Shown: positions 1-6,778 of the stretch, piece after piece
Layout: each line of letters begins with the position of its first letter
How positions within the stretch are numbered: position 1 is the first letter of the stretch
Origin: an uncultured Bacteroidaceae bacterium
Lineage (GTDB): Bacteria; Bacteroidota; Bacteroidia; Bacteroidales; Bacteroidaceae
Length of the DNA: 25,991 nt
Reading direction: 5' to 3'
Assembly: GCA_904501775.1 (NCBI GenBank)
Contig: CAJGCJ010000015.1
Coordinates: 1-25,991, forward strand
Notes under the pieces: model-generated
Database searches by the model: none
The model's input: the letters and a program-made list of their open reading frames with translations, nothing else
Told to the model about the DNA's origin: nothing
Made by a program: the position numbers and the translations under genes

Positions 1-241
1 TCTTATGACACATATACAGGACGAAGTGCACCGTTTTGCCATAACATTCCACCGCGACAAACGCAGTAAACGTCAGATTGCATCGGAACTCGACACAATA
101 AAAGGTATCGGTAAAAAGAGTAAAGAAGATTTGCTAAATAAATTCAAAAGCGTAAAAAGAATCAAAGAGGCTACAGCGGAACAGCTTGCCGAAGTTGTAG
201 GCAAGGCTAAGGCCGAGATAATAAAAAGTCACTATAAATAA
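1..241 (+). CDS. uvrC: UvrABC system protein C, C-terminal end (partial)
   Basis: This is the 3' end of uvrC; the gene enters from the left edge and its reading frame is open from base 2. UvrC is the dual-incision nuclease of nucleotide excision repair. The visible part carries the conserved block with DEVHRFAITFHR and the KRSK that follows, which ends the RNase H-like nuclease domain. After it comes the helix-hairpin-helix pair, with IKGIGKKSKEDLLNKF as first hairpin and a second lysine-rich hairpin near the end. The stop is TAA at 239-241. The ATG at 5 is internal and not a true start. The catalytic aspartates lie outside the window and cannot be checked. Downstream dtd, mazG-like and deoC follow on the same strand, separated by a promoter-like region. 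Confidence 0.93.
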   Translation, partial: LMTHIQDEVHRFAITFHRDKRSKRQIASELDTIKGIGKKSKEDLLNKFKSVKRIKEATAEQLAEVVGKAKAEIIKSHYK

Positions 242-330
242 CCTCGAATATTTATTGCAGGCACTATATATATTCGCCTTTTTGTTGCTATCTTTGAGAT
301 AATACTCTAAGATTTTCTGCACTCGCTGTA

Positions 331-380
331 AAATAGCCAAGCAAGCTTGGCTCTATTTCGCTCGTTTGTTGCTATCTTTG
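331..380 (+). promoter_or_regulatory. Probable promoter of dtd-mazG-deoC with overlapping hairpin
   Basis: TATCTTTG at 373-380 matches the Bacteroidetes -7 consensus TAnnTTTG, and TTGG at 347-350 is a possible -33 element (spacer 22). An imperfect inverted repeat covers the -33 area: AAATAG plus CCAAG at 331-341 against CTTGG at 346-350 and CTATTT at 353-358. A second copy of the 16-base word TTTGTTGCTATCTTTG lies upstream at 281-296; this copy is at 365-380. Placement 42 bases before the dtd start fits a promoter. The role of the hairpin is unknown. Confidence 0.55.
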
Positions 381-421
381 TTGCGGATATCTGATCAGAA
401 ACAAGGTTAAGAACAAAAACA

Positions 422-874
422 ATGAGAATACTTATACAAAGAGTAAAAAAAGCATCTGTAACAATAGACAACGAGGTTACATCCTTGATAAACAACGGTT
501 TACTCATTCTGATAGGCGTTTGTGACGAGGATAACGACGAAGATATCGAGTGGCTGGTAAAAAAAGCCGTTAATTTGAGGATTTTTGACGATGAAAACGG
601 TGTGATGAACCTTTCTGTTACAGATATAGACGGAGAGATTCTCGCAGTGAGCCAATTCACACTTATGGCATCTACAAAGAAGGGCAACAGACCATCGTAC
701 ATAAAAGCAGCAAAGCCCGAAATATCGGTTCCGCTATATGAGAAGTTTTGCGCAGAACTGGAGAAGGCGATGAACAAACCGATTAAAACGGGTGTTTTTG
801 GTGCAGACATGAAGGTTGAACTTATCAACGACGGACCTGTTACAATATTCATAGATTCAAAAAACAGAGAATAA
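422..874 (+). CDS. dtd: D-aminoacyl-tRNA deacylase
   Basis: Dtd removes D-amino acids (and glycine misloaded on tRNA-Ala) from tRNAs, recycling the tRNA and keeping D-residues out of proteins; it acts in the cytosol as a homodimer. The 150-residue product has the usual family length (about 145-150). Both active-site signatures are present: SQFTL at residues 77-81 and NDGPVT at 136-141, the latter carrying the Gly-cisPro element that enforces chirality. The start MRILIQRVKKASV is the standard N-terminus of the family. The TAA stop shares its last base with the ATG of the next gene (TAATG), so the two are probably translationally coupled. The gene is likely transcribed from the TATCTTTG promoter ending at 380. 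Confidence 0.96.
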   Translation: MRILIQRVKKASVTIDNEVTSLINNGLLILIGVCDEDNDEDIEWLVKKAVNLRIFDDENGVMNLSVTDIDGEILAVSQFTLMASTKKGNRPSYIKAAKPEISVPLYEKFCAELEKAMNKPIKTGVFGADMKVELINDGPVTIFIDSKNRE

Positions 875-1200
875 TGACCATAAAAGAGGCACAGGAAAAG
901 GTAGACTGCTGGATAAAGGAATACGGTGTGCGCTACTTCAACGAGATGACAAACATGGCTATCCTCACCGAAGAGGTAGGAGAAGTGGCACGCATAATGG
1001 CACGCACATATGGTGAACAATCGTTTAAAAACGGTGAAAAAAGCGATTTAAGCGACGAATTAGCCGATGTTTTATGGGTGTTGATATGTATTGCCAACCA
1101 GACCGGCGTTGACCTTACAGCAGCCCTTGAGAAGAATCTTGAGAAGAAGAGTAGAAGGGACAATAAAAGACACCTTGAAAACCCCAAATTAAGCAAATAA
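874..1200 (+). CDS. MazG-like nucleotide pyrophosphohydrolase
   Basis: A 108-residue all-alpha NTP pyrophosphatase of the MazG-like/RS21-C6 group, which hydrolyses nucleoside triphosphates (often dNTPs or modified NTPs) to monophosphate and pyrophosphate. The family metal-binding pattern is visible: EEVGE at residues 33-37 followed by DELAD at 61-65, which supplies the acidic cluster for Mg2+. The protein is a single domain, unlike the two-domain E. coli MazG. It overlaps the dtd stop by one base and is followed by deoC after 24 bases, so these three probably form one transcript. Substrate cannot be read from sequence; the neighbourhood (repair, tRNA proofreading, deoxyribose phosphate breakdown) fits nucleotide pool sanitation. 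Confidence 0.9.
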   Translation: MTIKEAQEKVDCWIKEYGVRYFNEMTNMAILTEEVGEVARIMARTYGEQSFKNGEKSDLSDELADVLWVLICIANQTGVDLTAALEKNLEKKSRRDNKRHLENPKLSK

Positions 1201-1224
1201 AAATATAAACAAAAACTATAGAGT

Positions 1225-2157
1225 ATGAGCAACAATTGTAACTGTGGCTGCGGCGAGCACCACCATCATGTAGAGGAAGAGAGCAAATACAACTTTGTCC
1301 TTAATGATTTTGCACCAGCACAAAGCGATGCCGAAGTTGAGTCGGCTGTTAAGGAACTTGTAAAGAAGGCTGATGTTTACAACACTCCCGATGTGAAGAA
1401 ATTCCTCTTCAACTGCATTGATTTGACAACTCTCAAATGCACCGACAGCGAAGAGAGCGTATTGAAATTTACCGAAAAGGTAAATGAATTCGACGAGAAA
1501 TACCCCGACCTTCCCAACGTGGCTGCAATATGCGTATACCCCAATTTTGCCAATATCGTAAGCAGTTCTTTGGAGGTTGAGAATGTAGGTATAGCATGTG
1601 TGTCGGCAGGTTTCCCTTCGTCACAGACTTTCCAAGAGATAAAGGTTGCCGAGACTGCAATGGCAATACACGAGGGTGCAACAGAAATAGATATCGTACT
1701 GTCGGTAGGTAAATTCATTGCCGGAGACTACGAAGGAGTGTGCGATGAAATTCAAGAGCTTAAGAGCGTATGCGGTGAAAAACATCTGAAAGTAATCCTT
1801 GAGACAGGCGCCCTTAAAACAGCCAAAAACATAAAAAAAGCATCCATTCTATCGATATATTCAGGTGCCGACTTCATCAAGACATCTACAGGAAAGGAGA
1901 GCCCAGCTGCAACCCCCGAAGCAGCCTATGTAATGTGCAGCACAATAAAAGAGTACTACGCAAAAACAGGCAATAAAATTGGTTTCAAACCTGCCGGTGG
2001 TATCAACACTGTAAACGATGCTCTGGTTTACTACACAATAGTAAAAGAGGTTCTTGGCGATGAGTGGCTCACAAACGAACTCTTCCGTCTTGGAACAAGC
2101 CGATTGGCCAACCTGCTTTTGAGCGATATTCTTGACGAAGAGGTCAAGTTCTTCTAA
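1225..2157 (+). CDS. deoC: Deoxyribose-phosphate aldolase
   Basis: DeoC cleaves 2-deoxyribose-5-phosphate to glyceraldehyde-3-phosphate and acetaldehyde in deoxynucleoside breakdown. The class I aldolase residues are all visible: Asp156 in EIDIVLS, the Schiff-base Lys219 in DFIKTSTGK, and Lys255 in GFKPAGG. At 310 residues it is longer than the E. coli enzyme (about 259), with about 60 extra N-terminal residues before the barrel. The first 15 residues are unusual, MSNNCNCGCGEHHHH, a Cys/His-rich tail resembling a metal-binding tag. The ATG at 1225 is the only ATG start available for the full domain, since the next Met is residue 146. It is the last gene of the dtd-mazG-deoC group and is followed by several hairpins. 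Confidence 0.96.
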   Translation: MSNNCNCGCGEHHHHVEEESKYNFVLNDFAPAQSDAEVESAVKELVKKADVYNTPDVKKFLFNCIDLTTLKCTDSEESVLKFTEKVNEFDEKYPDLPNVAAICVYPNFANIVSSSLEVENVGIACVSAGFPSSQTFQEIKVAETAMAIHEGATEIDIVLSVGKFIAGDYEGVCDEIQELKSVCGEKHLKVILETGALKTAKNIKKASILSIYSGADFIKTSTGKESPAATPEAAYVMCSTIKEYYAKTGNKIGFKPAGGINTVNDALVYYTIVKEVLGDEWLTNELFRLGTSRLANLLLSDILDEEVKFF

Positions 2158-2186
2158 CAGAAAAAAACTGTAGAAAACATATAAAT

Positions 2187-2223
2187 GAGCCGATTCAGGG
2201 CTCTGCAACTACACATTGTTGCA
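2187..2223 (+). repeat. Two small hairpins after deoC
   Basis: Two inverted repeats lie side by side just after the deoC stop. GAGCC (2187-2191) pairs with GGCTC (2199-2203) around a 7-base loop, and TGCAAC (2204-2209) pairs with GTTGCA (2218-2223) around 8 bases. The second is followed by GGAGTTTT, a weak T-run, so it might act as the first terminator of the deoC transcript. They are the first members of a hairpin series that fills the deoC-prenyl synthase gap. Confidence 0.5.
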
Positions 2224-2243
2224 GGAGTTTTGAGAACAGACAA

Positions 2244-2292
2244 AATATTGGTGCGTGACGAAGCCACATAGATTCAGTCACGCACCAATATT
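2244..2292. repeat. Perfect 16-bp inverted repeat in convergent gap
   Basis: AATATTGGTGCGTGAC at 2244-2259 is perfectly repeated in inverse at 2277-2292 with a 17-base centre. The hairpin would be very stable. It sits in the gap where deoC (+) and the prenyl synthase (-) converge, about 40 bases before the clear terminator at 2332. The T-run after it (TTGTTTAT) is weak, so it may be an mRNA 3' stabilising structure, a poor terminator or a palindromic repeat element; the sequence does not decide. Confidence 0.6.
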
Positions 2293-2331
2293 GTTTATAT
2301 GTACCGCATCTGTTAAAATCAAGCGGTTAAA

Positions 2332-2369
2332 AATAAAGGAACCATTCCTGAATGAATGGTTCCTTTATT
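2332..2369. terminator. Bidirectional intrinsic terminator (deoC / prenyl synthase)
   Basis: AATAAAGGAACCATTC (2332-2347) and its perfect complement (2354-2369) form a 16-bp stem with loop CTGAAT. On the + strand a T-rich tail (TATTTATTTTTTT) follows; on the - strand the stem is followed by TTTTTAACC. It thus terminates both convergent units. Its right end shares base 2369 with the stop codon of the prenyl synthase, so that gene runs straight into its terminator. Confidence 0.88.
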
Positions 2370-3343
2370 TATTTTTTTCGAGATACTACATATTCAAGAT
2401 AAGCCTCAAGCGCCTCACGGCATTCATCGGACATATCGGATGGAAGAATATCCAGAGCTTGCGCCTTCAACTCTTCTATCTTGGATTGTGCATACTCTAT
2501 ACCGCCGTATCTGTTTGAATAGTCGATGAGCAAAGCTATCTCATCATCATCAAGCGACATAGAAGAATCGAGTTTGTTTCTTATTTCAAGAATCTTCTCA
2601 TCTTTGCAATTGGCCAGAATATAGAGTGCAGGCAGTGTAATCTTGCCTTCACGCATATCGCTTCCTGTGGGCTTACCAATATTATTGTCGGAATAATCGA
2701 AGATATCATCCACAATCTGAAAACAGATGCCGAGTAACGAACCGAATTTCTCGAAACGCTCTACAGTCGCTTCATCGGCACCTACCGAAAGTGCTCCGAA
2801 ACGGGCGCAACAAGCAAAGAGGGATGCAGTCTTGGAACGTATCACATCCATGTAAATTTCCTCGCTGTAACCGCCGTTTTTTTGCAATTGCAACTGTAGC
2901 ATCTCGCCACTTGAGAGTATGCGGCCAAGCTGTGAAAGACCGTCGATTATTTGAAGGTTATTTGTATTTGAAGCATTGAAAAGTGCCGATGAAAAGAGAT
3001 AATCACCGGTAAGTATGGCAATACGGTTCGAGTAAAGGGCATTCAAAGATGGAAGCCCCCTGCGCATGTCGCTCTCGTCAACAACATCGTCATGCAACAG
3101 ACTAGCGGTGTGCAATAACTCCAGCGAAGCAGCTGCATAATTGGTTGTTTCGTTGATTTTACCGCAACTTTTTGCAGCAAGCATCAGCAGCATAGGACGC
3201 ATCATCTTACCTGTTGTGCCTGCAACATGAGCCAAAGCACTGTTAAGCAATGATACTTCGCTTATAAATTGTTGCGAATAGAACTGCTTAAAAGCATCTA
3301 ACTCCGACTTTATCGGTTTTTGAATTGTTTCACGTATATCCAT
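2369..3343 (-). CDS. Long-chain polyprenyl diphosphate synthase
   Basis: A trans-isoprenyl diphosphate synthase that condenses isopentenyl diphosphate onto an allylic primer, probably making the side chain of menaquinone. Counting from the ATG at 3343 (324 residues), it has GKMMRP at 45-50, the first Asp-rich motif DDVVD at 85-89, the GDYLFSSA block at 113-120, and the second Asp-rich motif DDIFD at 212-216. Residues 4 and 5 before the first motif are Ser and Ala, not aromatic, which in this family goes with long products. A GTG three codons upstream (3352) is open in frame, but the ATG at 3341-3343 is preferred because MDIRE lies at a sensible distance from the TACTTTTG promoter element. Convergent with deoC, divergent from polA. 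IspB-like; the exact chain length is not visible. Confidence 0.93.
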   Translation of the reverse strand: MDIRETIQKPIKSELDAFKQFYSQQFISEVSLLNSALAHVAGTTGKMMRPMLLMLAAKSCGKINETTNYAAASLELLHTASLLHDDVVDESDMRRGLPSLNALYSNRIAILTGDYLFSSALFNASNTNNLQIIDGLSQLGRILSSGEMLQLQLQKNGGYSEEIYMDVIRSKTASLFACCARFGALSVGADEATVERFEKFGSLLGICFQIVDDIFDYSDNNIGKPTGSDMREGKITLPALYILANCKDEKILEIRNKLDSSMSLDDDEIALLIDYSNRYGGIEYAQSKIEELKAQALDILPSDMSDECREALEAYLEYVVSRKK

Positions 3344-3361
3344 ACTTAGCACTTAATTCTG

Positions 3362-3369
3362 CAAAAGTA
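3362..3369 (-). promoter_or_regulatory. -7 element for prenyl synthase
   Basis: Reading the - strand, TACTTTTG at 3369-3362 matches TAnnTTTG. It lies 18 bases before the ATG at 3343, giving a very short leader. I do not see a convincing -33 partner. The short distance is the main reason for preferring the ATG over the upstream GTG. Confidence 0.5.
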
Positions 3370-3398
3370 ATAAAAAGAATAGGGTTAATGCCATTTTT

Positions 3399-3414
3399 TA
3401 TGTAATTTTACATA
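3399..3414. promoter_or_regulatory. Palindrome between prenyl synthase and polA
   Basis: TATGTAA (3399-3405) and TTACATA (3408-3414) form a perfect 7-bp dyad with a two-base centre. It sits 18 bases before the polA start in an 89-bp divergent spacer and overlaps TAATTTTA (3403-3410), a 7 of 8 match to the -7 consensus for polA. It could be an operator over the polA promoter or a chance AT-rich palindrome. Confidence 0.35.
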
Positions 3415-3431
3415 CCATAACTGATATAAAA

Positions 3432-6272
3432 ATGGACAAACTATTTCTATTAGACGCATACGCTTTAATTTATCGTGCATATTATGCCTTTATAAAGAGT
3501 CCCAGAATAAATTCCAAGGGATTCAACACTTCGGCTATACTTGGCTTTGTAAACACGCTCGAGGACCTTATAAAGAAGGAAAATCCCACACACATAGGTA
3601 TAGCCTTCGACCCCAAAGGAAAGACCTTCAGACACGAGGCCTACGAAGCATACAAGGCACAACGCGAAGAGACTCCCGAGGTCATACGCGAATCGGTTCC
3701 TGTTATAAAGGATATTATAAGAGCATATAATATTCCCATATTGGAAGTTGAGGGTTACGAGGCCGACGATGTTGTGGGAACACTTGCAAAAAAGGCCGAA
3801 AAAATGGACGTTTTAACATATATGATGACACCCGACAAGGATTACGGACAACTTGTTTCGGATAAGACTTTCATATACCGTCCCAAGTATGGCGACAAGG
3901 AGTTCGAGGTTATGAACCCCGAAAGGGTCAAGGAGAAATTCGGTGTTGAAAGGACTTCGCAGATAATAGACCTTCTTGGACTGATGGGAGATTCGAGCGA
4001 TAATATCCCCGGATGCCCCGGCGTAGGTGAGAAGACTGCACAAAAACTTTTGGCACAATTCGGCAGCATCGAAAACATGCTTGCCCACACCGATGAGATA
4101 AAAGGAGCACTCAGAACAAAAGTCGAAGAAAACAGAGAAAAAATAATTTTCAGCAAATTCCTTGCAACGATAAAAACCGATGTCCCCATTGAACTCGACA
4201 TGGAGACACTGAAAAGAAAACCGATAAACGAGAGCGAACTGACAAGACTGCTCGATTTCTATGAACTGCGCACTCTAAAAGAGAGAGTGAAGAAGAACAA
4301 CCTATCCCCCACCCTATTCGACGAAGGCGAAGAGGCGAGTGAAAATAAAAATGTGACAAAAACAAAAAATGTCGAAAGCGACACAGCAAACGACATTTTT
4401 AAAGGCACTCTCTTTGATTTATTTGCTGGCGATGGTACGGACGATGAAAAAAAATCGAGCCATTTGAGCTTAAAAGAGACCCCACATACCTATAAACTCA
4501 TTGATAATGAAGAAGAAATAGCTCAATTGGCTGCTGTCATGAAAAAACAGCAAACTGTATGTTTCGACACAGAAACCACAAACACCAATGCAATTGCAGC
4601 CGAATTGGTGGGTGTAAGCTTCTCGTTTGCCGAAGGAGAGGCATTTTACATACCCATGCCTGCCGACAAAGAGAAGACAATGCAACGACTCGAAATTCTG
4701 CGTGCCGTCTTCGAAAACCCCGAAATTGTAAAAGTGGGACAAAACATAAAATATGACCTTACCGTTCTTGCCAACTATGGGGTTGAACTGAGAGGAGAAC
4801 TTTTCGATACAATGATTGCGCATTACATTCTGCAACCCGAGTTGTATCATGGAATGGACTACCTTGCCGAAGTTTATCTGAATTACAAAACAATAAAAAT
4901 AGAAGAGCTTATTGGCGAGAAGGGAAAGAACCAGAAAAACATGCGCGATGTTCCGCCATCGGAAGTTTGCGACTATGCCTGCGAAGATGCCGATGTGACT
5001 CTGCGACTGAAAAATATTCTGGAAAAGGAGCTCAAAAAAGAGGGAGTGGAGAAACTCTTCTACGAAATAGAGATGCCACTTGTTCCGGTGCTTGCATACA
5101 TGGAACGCAACGGAGCACGCATAGACATAGGCTCACTTGCCGAGACATCTACACTCTTCAGCAAACGACTATACGACATAGAAAATGAGATATACAGCAT
5201 TGCCGGAGAGATGTTCAACATAGCATCGCCACGACAGGTAGGTGATGTCCTATTTGGAAAACTGAAGATTGTTGACAAGCCAAAAAAGACAAAGACCGGA
5301 CAATATGTGACATCCGAAGAGGTACTATCGCAATTACAGAACCGACACCCTATTGTAAAACTCATACTGCAACACCGTGGTTTGAAGAAGTTGCTGAGCA
5401 CCTATGTCGACTCGCTGCCTACACTGGTAAATAAAGAGACAGGCAAGATACACACATCGTACAACCAGACAGTAACAGCAACAGGACGTCTTAGTTCAAG
5501 CAACCCGAATCTGCAAAATATTCCGATACGCGACGAGGATGGCAAGGAGGTACGAAAGGCATTTGTACCCGAGCCCGGATCTCTGTTCCTGTCGGCCGAT
5601 TACTCGCAAATAGAGCTGCGCATAATGGCACACCTGAGTGGAGACAAGAACATGATAGAAGATTTCCGTGGTGGACACGATATCCACGCAGCCACAGCTG
5701 CCAAGATATATAAAAAGCCCATAGAAGAGGTTACAAAAGAGGAGAGACGCAAGGCTAAGGTTGCCAATTTCGGTATTATATATGGTATATCAGTATTCGG
5801 ACTCGCTGAACGTATGAACGTAGACCGACGCGAAGCAAAAGAGCTCATCGAGAACTATTTTGCAACATACAGCGGTGTACACGATTACATGGAGCGCTGT
5901 AAGGAAGAGGCAAAGAAGAACGGATATGTAGAGACAATATTCAATCGCAAGCGTTTTCTCCCCGATATAAATTCGCATAATGCCGTTGTGCGAGGATATG
6001 CCGAACGAAATGCCATAAACGCCCCAATACAAGGCAGTGCAGCCGATATAATAAAAGTGGCAATGGTGAATATATATCGTCGCATGAAGCAGCAGCAGAT
6101 GCGTTCAACCATGATTCTTCAGGTGCACGACGAACTAAACTTCAGTGTTGTTGCTGAAGAGAAAGAGGCTATGCAACAGCTTGTACTCGAGGAGATGCAG
6201 AGAGCATTTGTAATGAGTGTTCCGCTTACAGCCGATTATGGTTGGGGTAAAAACTGGTTAGAGGCACATTGA
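3432..6272 (+). CDS. polA: DNA polymerase I
   Basis: Full-length Pol I (946 residues, family about 930) for gap repair and Okazaki primer replacement. The 5'-nuclease domain fills roughly residues 1-290, with DAYALIYRAYYAF at the start, the YEADDVVG acidic cluster and the GCPGVGEKTAQKLL helix-hairpin-helix. The 3'-5' proofreading domain (about 350-540) looks active: FDTET with Asp379, NIKYDL, and YACEDAD. The polymerase domain has motif A DYSQIE (Asp723), motif B RRKAKVANFGIIYG and motif C QVHDEL (Asp900). A Phe in motif B is the residue that discriminates against dideoxynucleotides. The linker around residues 300-340 is acidic and low in complexity. Divergent from the prenyl synthase; a small unknown gene follows after 27 bases. 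Confidence 0.98.
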   Translation: MDKLFLLDAYALIYRAYYAFIKSPRINSKGFNTSAILGFVNTLEDLIKKENPTHIGIAFDPKGKTFRHEAYEAYKAQREETPEVIRESVPVIKDIIRAYNIPILEVEGYEADDVVGTLAKKAEKMDVLTYMMTPDKDYGQLVSDKTFIYRPKYGDKEFEVMNPERVKEKFGVERTSQIIDLLGLMGDSSDNIPGCPGVGEKTAQKLLAQFGSIENMLAHTDEIKGALRTKVEENREKIIFSKFLATIKTDVPIELDMETLKRKPINESELTRLLDFYELRTLKERVKKNNLSPTLFDEGEEASENKNVTKTKNVESDTANDIFKGTLFDLFAGDGTDDEKKSSHLSLKETPHTYKLIDNEEEIAQLAAVMKKQQTVCFDTETTNTNAIAAELVGVSFSFAEGEAFYIPMPADKEKTMQRLEILRAVFENPEIVKVGQNIKYDLTVLANYGVELRGELFDTMIAHYILQPELYHGMDYLAEVYLNYKTIKIEELIGEKGKNQKNMRDVPPSEVCDYACEDADVTLRLKNILEKELKKEGVEKLFYEIEMPLVPVLAYMERNGARIDIGSLAETSTLFSKRLYDIENEIYSIAGEMFNIASPRQVGDVLFGKLKIVDKPKKTKTGQYVTSEEVLSQLQNRHPIVKLILQHRGLKKLLSTYVDSLPTLVNKETGKIHTSYNQTVTATGRLSSSNPNLQNIPIRDEDGKEVRKAFVPEPGSLFLSADYSQIELRIMAHLSGDKNMIEDFRGGHDIHAATAAKIYKKPIEEVTKEERRKAKVANFGIIYGISVFGLAERMNVDRREAKELIENYFATYSGVHDYMERCKEEAKKNGYVETIFNRKRFLPDINSHNAVVRGYAERNAINAPIQGSAADIIKVAMVNIYRRMKQQQMRSTMILQVHDELNFSVVAEEKEAMQQLVLEEMQRAFVMSVPLTADYGWGKNWLEAH

Positions 6273-6299
6273 TTAAACGCTTTTTAAATTTATAGAATT

Positions 6300-6620
6300 A
6301 TGGAAAAGAGTAAAAACAAGGCACTGCGTTATAAATGGCACTGCAACGCATGGGATATTGGCGGAAAGAACGAAGATACCAGACGTACAGGCACAATAGA
6401 AGCCGTCTTAGGAGAATGTGAAGATATTGAGGGATTTCCTAAACTTAAAATAACCAATATAACAGAAAATAAAATAACAATTGAATGGGTATACAGCATC
6501 CAATATCTTACGCCCGGATCGTATGTTGAGTTCCACCACGAAGAGGATGGGTATGAGGACCACGACGGAGTGCTGTGGAACGGATACACCTATTCGCTCA
6601 TAATATTCTGGGATGAATAA
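6300..6620 (+). CDS. Hypothetical protein, 106 residues
   Basis: I do not recognise this protein. It is soluble and acidic, with no signal peptide or membrane segment. Residues 1-10 are basic (MEKSKNKALR), followed by WHCNAWDIGG, a predicted beta-rich middle (KLKITNITENKITIEWVYS) and an acidic, aromatic end (EFHHEEDGYEDHDG, then YTYSLIIFWDE). The alternation of hydrophobic strands suggests a small beta-sandwich or barrel. The ATG at 6300 is 27 bases after the polA stop, so it is probably read through from polA. The longer gap after it (158 bases to ychF) holds a promoter for the next unit. Codon use resembles its neighbours, which supports a real gene. Confidence 0.72.
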   Translation: MEKSKNKALRYKWHCNAWDIGGKNEDTRRTGTIEAVLGECEDIEGFPKLKITNITENKITIEWVYSIQYLTPGSYVEFHHEEDGYEDHDGVLWNGYTYSLIIFWDE

Positions 6621-6656
6621 CTGTGGGACACTTTTTGCATAATGGATATTGCAGTA

Positions 6657-6687
6657 TTTCGCAAAACAAAATTATTCGCTACCTTTG
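6657..6687 (+). promoter_or_regulatory. Promoter of ychF-lgt
   Basis: TACCTTTG at 6680-6687 fits the TAnnTTTG -7 element, with TTTCG at 6657-6661 as an approximate -33 (spacer 18). Transcription would start near 6693 and leave a leader of about 85 bases before the ychF ATG at 6779. The leader carries TGCAC twice (in the stretch around 6715-6730). Confidence 0.65.
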
Positions 6688-6778
6688 TACAATTAAAATA
6701 GTTCAAACTCCGGCTGCACTTAGTTGCACACTGTTTGTACATCTAATATAGGATTAATCAAATAATTAAATAGAATAT

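Noticed and set aside
307..1020. Long open frame on the - strand (237 codons) opposite dtd and the mazG-like gene
   Set aside because: It mirrors two clear genes with family motifs on the + strand, has no own promoter and a biased, low-complexity Ser/Phe-rich product typical of antisense frames.
3350..3352. GTG start for the prenyl synthase three codons ahead of the ATG
   Set aside because: ATG at 3341-3343 suits the short leader after the TACTTTTG box; the GTG would leave almost no leader.
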